A DNA stretch of 64,000 bases. It comes from Chrysoperla carnea (Eukaryota > Arthropoda > Insecta > Neuroptera > Chrysopidae). The position numbers were made by a program, and so were the translations under genes. The notes beneath the pieces were generated by a model. That model did no database searches and was not told the origin of the DNA. It worked only from the letters and a program-made list of their open reading frames with translations. The stretch lies in NCBI RefSeq assembly GCF_905475395.1, contig NC_058337.1, forward strand, positions 111,718,368 to 111,782,367, read 5' to 3'. Of this stretch, positions 58,968 through 64,000 are shown piece by piece (positions within the stretch are counted from its first letter, which is position 1; each line of letters starts with the position of its first letter).

Positions 58968-60964
58968 CTAAATTATTTGTTTAATTAACAAAGTGTATTT
59001 TTGTCTATATACGATTGAAACGCCAGAGAGATCCTAGTTGAACTAAAAGGATTGGTCACTTTAAAAATATTCTTTCATTTTTACACAAAGTTTCACTTAA
59101 TAAAACCTTTTTTTCTGCATATTTATATAGCTAGTGCTTTATTATTTGGATCGTTTGTTTCCATGATGCACAAAATGTGCAAGCATAACGAATTATCCAC
59201 TTATTCGAAGAAATGATTTGACAATTTCTTTTTGCAATATTTTTCAAATCCACCACAAAATTAACAGCTATATTAAAATCTAAAAATATATATAATGACC
59301 AATCCTGTTAGTTACTTTGCCGACCACCATCACGGGCGTATGAAAATCTGGTTTCATCCATTTATTTTTAAATTTTTTCTTTAAAGTATTATTTTGTTTA
59401 TAATGTTTGAAGTAATTATTTCGTTTTTATTTTAATTTACACAATAATTTTCCAAAAAAAGAGACCAAACTGAAATGGAACAGTTAATAAGCCGGTATTG
59501 GAGAAGTTGGGAAACAGCATAGATTTTAATGCAATTTTTTTAACGTGTTTATAGCACCTAAAGGAACATTCAGCCAACTTAACCTAATCATCCTAGCGAG
59601 AGGCGCACATGTACTCCAAAATTTTTTTAAATGCTTATTTTGACTTAAAATTGTCATCTAGTAGGTATTTTTGGTTGTTGAATACGAATCCTATGTCGGC
59701 TTATACGGATTTTTAAAGAGATGTCCAACTAATTAATAGCGGGGAAACAGTGGTAGATTAAGCAGTAGGCGGAATAGGAAACTAACCACATTGGTTAAGG
59801 GGGCCGGGGAAAGATCAAAATAGAAAAAGTCTTTGTAGGAGAAAATTGATTTACGAAGAGTTAAAAAAACGACGCTGTATGATTTTTACAACCCGACGAA
59901 AATTGCATTGCCTATGGAACCCGGGCATGGGCTAATCCAGCATTGGCATAGAAGAAGAAAAGAAGATATGTTCAACCAATGTACACGACTGATGATACAC
60001 AATTTAATCACCCCCTCCCGTATGTATAGTTTGATAACTCCCACATCTAAGTGTATCTGTTTTTGTGAAATAATATGATGATTATGTATTATTTTTTTGT
60101 TTTCTTTACAAATAAAGACAAAAAAATATTTTTTTAAATATCTTTACCCAATTAAATCAATTATCGTTTTATAATGGCATCCTCTACATTCTAAAGTGAC
60201 ACTTACTCGTTTGATGAGTTCGATTGGCCTGTGAATGCACATATCATTCTATTTTTCCCATAGTCACATCTCCCGAATTAGGTCTCAGATCGAAATTCGA
60301 TCAAGAGCTTTTCGATTTGTCTTGATAAGCTTAATTTACTGGTATAATTTTCTGTTATCAATAATAGAACACCCTGTATAGGAATTCGGAATAGGAAATT
60401 GAGGAGTCCAGGACGGCTCACACGTCTCACAAAAAATGACAATTGGTAAAAAAGGTTGATTAACTTTTTTCTTAGAAATTATTGTATAAATGTATAAAAA
60501 TCATCCGTAAATCGAAAGAATATAAAATATTCAGCCTCTGTCTACAAACTACCATTCCATAAAAACAAAAAACAAAATAAAAAGTTTATAAAAAAAAGCT
60601 GTACCCATTATAAAAGCGTGTGTACAAGAGATATTAATTAGACATCCTTTCGATTAACGAATATTCTAAAAAAAAACATATTAGTTACAATCTAAAATTT
60701 TAAATCTAAAATATAAAAGCCTTGATAAAAATACCACCCATATATCTAAAAAAAATTAGGTGTGTATATTAAAAAAATTTCCATACAACAAAATAAAAGC
60801 AATGAATGTTTTGTTTCTGGTTTTTTTAGACACAAACATTGAAAAAATTTACTTATGAAAGCATGAGACTAGACGACAAAATGACATTAATAATCTAAAA
60901 AGACTTAAAATTACTAAGAAACTTTTGGTTTTTTTTTCAAATAAATAAACGAAACAACACCTAC

Positions 60965-60985
60965 CCTCTGGCCATTGAACGCAGA
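60965..60985 (-). other. Rbfox1: Probable 21-nt Rbfox1 microexon
   Basis: On the minus strand a long pyrimidine tract and TATTTTGCAG precede 21 bases ending CAGAGG before GTAGGT. Joined to exon 57043-57178 it reads (V)CVQWPE then AAALRGVAIQ in the established frame: one base is carried in and one out. The residues agree with my recollection of the stretch before ALRGVAIQ in insect Rbfox proteins. Confidence 0.65.
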
Positions 60986-61599
60986 CTGCAAAATATAGAA
61001 AAAAACAAAAATAAAAAATTAGTAACTTCGAAAAAATTAAACTTTCTACTTAAATTTAAAAATATGTTTTAGCTACCCAAAGTATTTTTTTTGGAAAATG
61101 ATTTACTATTAAAAATGTTTGTTTAACATTGACAGAATAAGTTGAAAAATTTCTATACAACAAACTTAGCGAGCTCTTTTTTTCTTTAATAAAAATTTTC
61201 ACAAAAAGCCAAATATTATACTACAATACAATTATGTAATTAAAAATTAACTCGACAAACGAAAAAAAAATAAAACTTATTTTCAAAGAACAAAGCAAAC
61301 AAAAAATGATAAATATTTAAAATACGAATTTGAATATTATGGCAAATATTGATATACGGAAATTAGTTTTTCTGAGAAAAAGGGAAAGTTTGATTTTCTT
61401 TTTAAGTATTTTATTATGTGTATGCTTAAATCTTGGGGGGATAAAAGGTTTATGAAGATTCAGAAACTTTTTAATAAAAAAAAATTCTTATATATATATA
61501 TCTATTATGGGTTCAAAAATAGACTAAAATCTATAGAATGTCCAACGAAATGGAGTTGATAAGAAACGTTTTGTAGTCAATTTTACGACAAAACGTTAT

Positions 61600-61773
61600 A
61601 GACTACAAGCCCCATTTTTCGGGTGAAATGACCCACCAGGAAGAATCATGTTGAAAAAGATGCTTTTATATGTAAAAGTAAGTTTAAGCACCATGGCGTC
61701 AGTTTTGCACCATGGTTCCATGATTCCTGATGGGCCATTTCACCCGAACAATTTTAGCATAGGCTTGCAGTCC
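61600..61773. repeat. Foldback element of about 170 bases in an Rbfox1 intron
   Basis: GACTACAAGCC and CGGGTGAAATGACCCACCAG at the left are mirrored by CTGATGGGCCATTTCACCCG and GGCTTGCAGTCC at the right. The centre includes mirrored CACCATGG motifs. No coding content. Confidence 0.75.
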
Positions 61774-62901
61774 ATTTAATCTTTATACAAATTCCTAAGA
61801 CAAATTTTGGATCAGATTACGGGGTGTTCGAATTCCATTCTTACTTGTCGACCCAATTCAAGAACATCCCATACATTTAATTCACTGTTGAAAGATTAAT
61901 TCCGTTCTTTCATTTCGAAAGAGAACTAAATGATCCCTATGATCCCTCAAAACTTAACCTCAAAGGAATGGATTAATATATACTATTAGTGGGTAAAGTG
62001 AGAAGAAATAAATGCGTGTTTATGGTGTTTTCTGTTAAGATTGTTTGTAAGAGAAACAATTTGGAAAAATTCCACTGTATGAAAAAATTGAGCAAAACAT
62101 AGAAAATACTTTTAGAAAACAAGGTTCTTTAGACTAAAATTTTTTTGACGAATTTAATGATAACTAAGAATTTAGAATAATAGTTAAAAATAACAAGGGT
62201 GGAATTTCATGACAACCGATGGAGCCATGCCTCATAACAAGATGAACATTTGGGAACATCATACAGTGTTCTTTGGTCTCTGTCGGTTGTACAGTCCCAA
62301 TGGCGTAACAATAGGGTAGTGTCGTCTAAATATTTGGTTTTAGTTTTACAAAAATGCAAAACTAATACCAAGACTTTCTGAGAATGCAGTGTTGTTAGAA
62401 GAGTTCGCTGAAGGTTATATTCTTCGAGGGTTTCGCGGTGTGTTTGTTACGCCACTGAATTATTACTATATGTATTCGAATAACAGGCATAAATAACAAA
62501 ACGATTAGTTCATTCAATGACGTCTAAAGTTGACACATGCAGTTTCGTCTACAAGCGTTCAGTATCAGTCATTAGTTTTTCTTACTTTCCAACAAATGTA
62601 AGAAATTATTTCATCCAAGAAATCAATTTCAGAAAATAATTTTCAAACAACGATTAGACGGACCTTCGAATTCTCGAAATATACAAAGATTTTTTGCACT
62701 ACTTAAACAATCAAGACAACAATCACGATCAAAAAATTTAAAAGGTAAGAGACCAAAATAGTAGAGGCGATACGCGATAAATATTGAGTTTCAATATTGC
62801 ATTTTGTGAATCTAGATTACCCTTTTGCACAGTATTTGTAAACCAGAAAGAATTAATTTAGCTCTTATTTAACAGAAATAATAGTTTTTTATTGGCTACA
62901 C

Positions 62902-62956
62902 CTGTGCAAAGTGGGAATCCACGCCGGCAAAATGCAGTATTTTTGTACCGCCTGTA
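62902..62956 (-). other. Rbfox1: Candidate 55-nt Rbfox1 exon
   Basis: Strong acceptor (TGTGTTTTTATTTTTAG) and a donor at CACAG|GTGTAG. About half GC in an AT-rich setting. In the frame that continues into the 21-nt exon it reads YRRYKNTAFCRRGFPLCT with no stop. Together with the 23-nt candidate just upstream it makes 78 bases, so including or skipping the pair keeps the frame. Confidence 0.4.
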
Positions 62957-63053
62957 CTAAAAATAAAAACACACAGAAATTAAAAGAAAGATTTGTTTTT
63001 AAATAAAAAAGATATCAATTATATAATAAAAAATTATATATACGAACTCTCAC

Positions 63054-63076
63054 CCAAAGTAGGGACAGGTCCATTC
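63054..63076 (-). other. Rbfox1: Candidate 23-nt Rbfox1 microexon
   Basis: A pyrimidine-rich acceptor (GTTTTTCTGACTAG) precedes 23 bases followed by GTGAGAGT. Joined to the 55-nt candidate in the frame above it reads MDLSLLW. The size is in the microexon range typical of neuronal transcripts. Support is splice-site quality and frame only. Confidence 0.35.
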
Positions 63077-63584
63077 CTAGTCAGAAAAACTAAACGCATA
63101 AAAAATAAAACGCTCAGAATATTTATATCCAAAAAATGTCAAAGAACATAAATTTTAATTCTACGGTATCCTAATTTAATAAAGTGGAAATATAATTTGA
63201 CTTTTTTTTGAAAAAAAAGAGCCACAAAAAGATTTTTGACAATCTACAAAATACTACTACAAACGAAAAAAGCAAAATAAAAAAAGGTTTTCATCTAGCA
63301 GAAATTAAAATAATTCAAATTTTATTCTGTGGGCATTTTGTAAGATTTTGAGTTGCCCGAAAATCTAAGTTAAATTTTTCGTTAATTTTAAAACAGAATG
63401 TCTACTTATTGGAGCTTCATTCTAAAAACTTAAGAAACCAAAAGAAATGGGAGGAATTTAAACACAGTTTTACGTAGTTTAGAAATCAAAAAAATTATAA
63501 ATCAAAATTTCTTCTAATTGTCTGTTAAGAGATCGACGAAACATTAAGAAATTTTTGTAATCGTTCCTGACAACTACTAGTCGT

Positions 63585-63808
63585 TTGGCGTCTAGTTTTG
63601 TTGAGCACGGGACAGAAAGGGATTTTCAAAATGCCGTTCGTCAACCAAATCGTTTCAATGAATTGGTTGAAGCGGTCAGAGAGAGCGTTGCCCAGAACCC
63701 AAAAGTGAGATACCGCCCGAGATGCTTGAAAAGGTTATGGAAAACTTTTTTGTTTTCGCCAATATAGACTTACACTTGATTGATGATGTATTCGCCAGAC
63801 GATTTTAA
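63585..63808 (+). pseudogene. mariner/IS630-type transposase C-terminal relic
   Basis: The first part reads RDFQNAVRQPNRFNELVEAV then RESVAQNP. After a one-base frameshift near 63704 the next frame reads EIPPEMLEKVMENFFVFANI and ends at TAA (63806-63808). The I-P-P-E-M-L-E-K-V-M-E-N pattern is the usual end of the DDE domain in many insect mariner/Tc-like transposases. The catalytic DDE part is not recognisable upstream. A dead fragment. Confidence 0.75.
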
Positions 63809-64000
63809 AGTTATAAATCACGGCACTTATGATTGACAATCTAAACTATCGATATTTCCTGATTAAGCAGACATGTTCAAACAATAAAAGGTTAGACGTA
63901 GTTGTGATTTGTGACCGAGGACTTATTTGTGAAATTGAGTACGAGTGAGTTATAAAAAAAACCCGCAATGAGAAAATGGTTTTGGGCAACCAAATGTAGT

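Larger units (their letters stand above)
57179..64000. other. Upstream Rbfox1 intronic region
   Basis: Lies 5' (on the minus strand) of the confident exons. It holds candidate exons at 58805-58967, 60965-60985, 62902-62956 and 63054-63076, a foldback at 61600-61773 and a mariner relic at 63585-63808. The remainder is AT-rich with no further recognisable content. The RRM exons must be outside the window. Confidence 0.55.

Noticed and set aside
59755-59955. Possible hAT-type MITE (CAGTGGTAGATTAAG ... CTAATCCAGCATTG)
   Set aside because: The ends are only roughly complementary and no 8-bp flanking duplication is present; too weak to list.

Overview
The window is AT-rich, intron-bearing animal DNA, most likely from an insect. 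Coding exons are short and separated by GT...AG introns. The Rbfox C-terminus is of the arthropod type, and the gaps between genes are filled with small DNA transposons, foldback elements and retroelement debris. I cannot name the order or species from the sequence. There are no operons, prophages or CRISPR arrays.

Layout. (1) 1-16.4 kb: a tandem array of ornithine-decarboxylase-like genes on the + strand. Copy A is represented only by its last exon (781-1077). Copies B (5546-8625) and C (12062-15903) are complete four-exon genes with identical exon lengths, each encoding 411 residues, and they share 5' flank and intron sequence. They keep the PLP lysine and the glycine loop. They lack both acidic residues that hold ornithine in animal ODC, so the substrate is uncertain. 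Copy C carries several small transposons at places where copy B is empty. (2) 19.9-28.2 kb, minus strand: an eight-exon CCDC50-like gene (614 residues). (3) 30.2-36.9 kb, plus strand, head-to-head with CCDC50: a six-exon GOLIM4/GPP130-like Golgi membrane protein (579 residues). (4) 38.2-40.6 kb: a composite transposon, a tRNA-Leu(UAA) gene on the minus strand and a hAT transposase fragment. (5) 40.6-48.8 kb: gene-poor AT-rich DNA that probably includes the 3' UTR of the next gene. (6) 48.8-63 kb and beyond, minus strand: the 3' part of an Rbfox1 (A2bp1) splicing-factor gene. Five C-terminal exons join in frame to the stop, and several candidate microexons and alternative exons lie upstream. 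The RRM lies outside the window. A mariner-type transposase relic is at the right edge.

The genes are unrelated in function: polyamine-type or amino-acid decarboxylation, ubiquitin and EGF-receptor-linked signalling, Golgi trafficking, and neuronal or muscle splicing. Exon coordinates are inferred by eye from splice consensus, reading-frame continuity and remembered family sequence. No alignment or database search was run.
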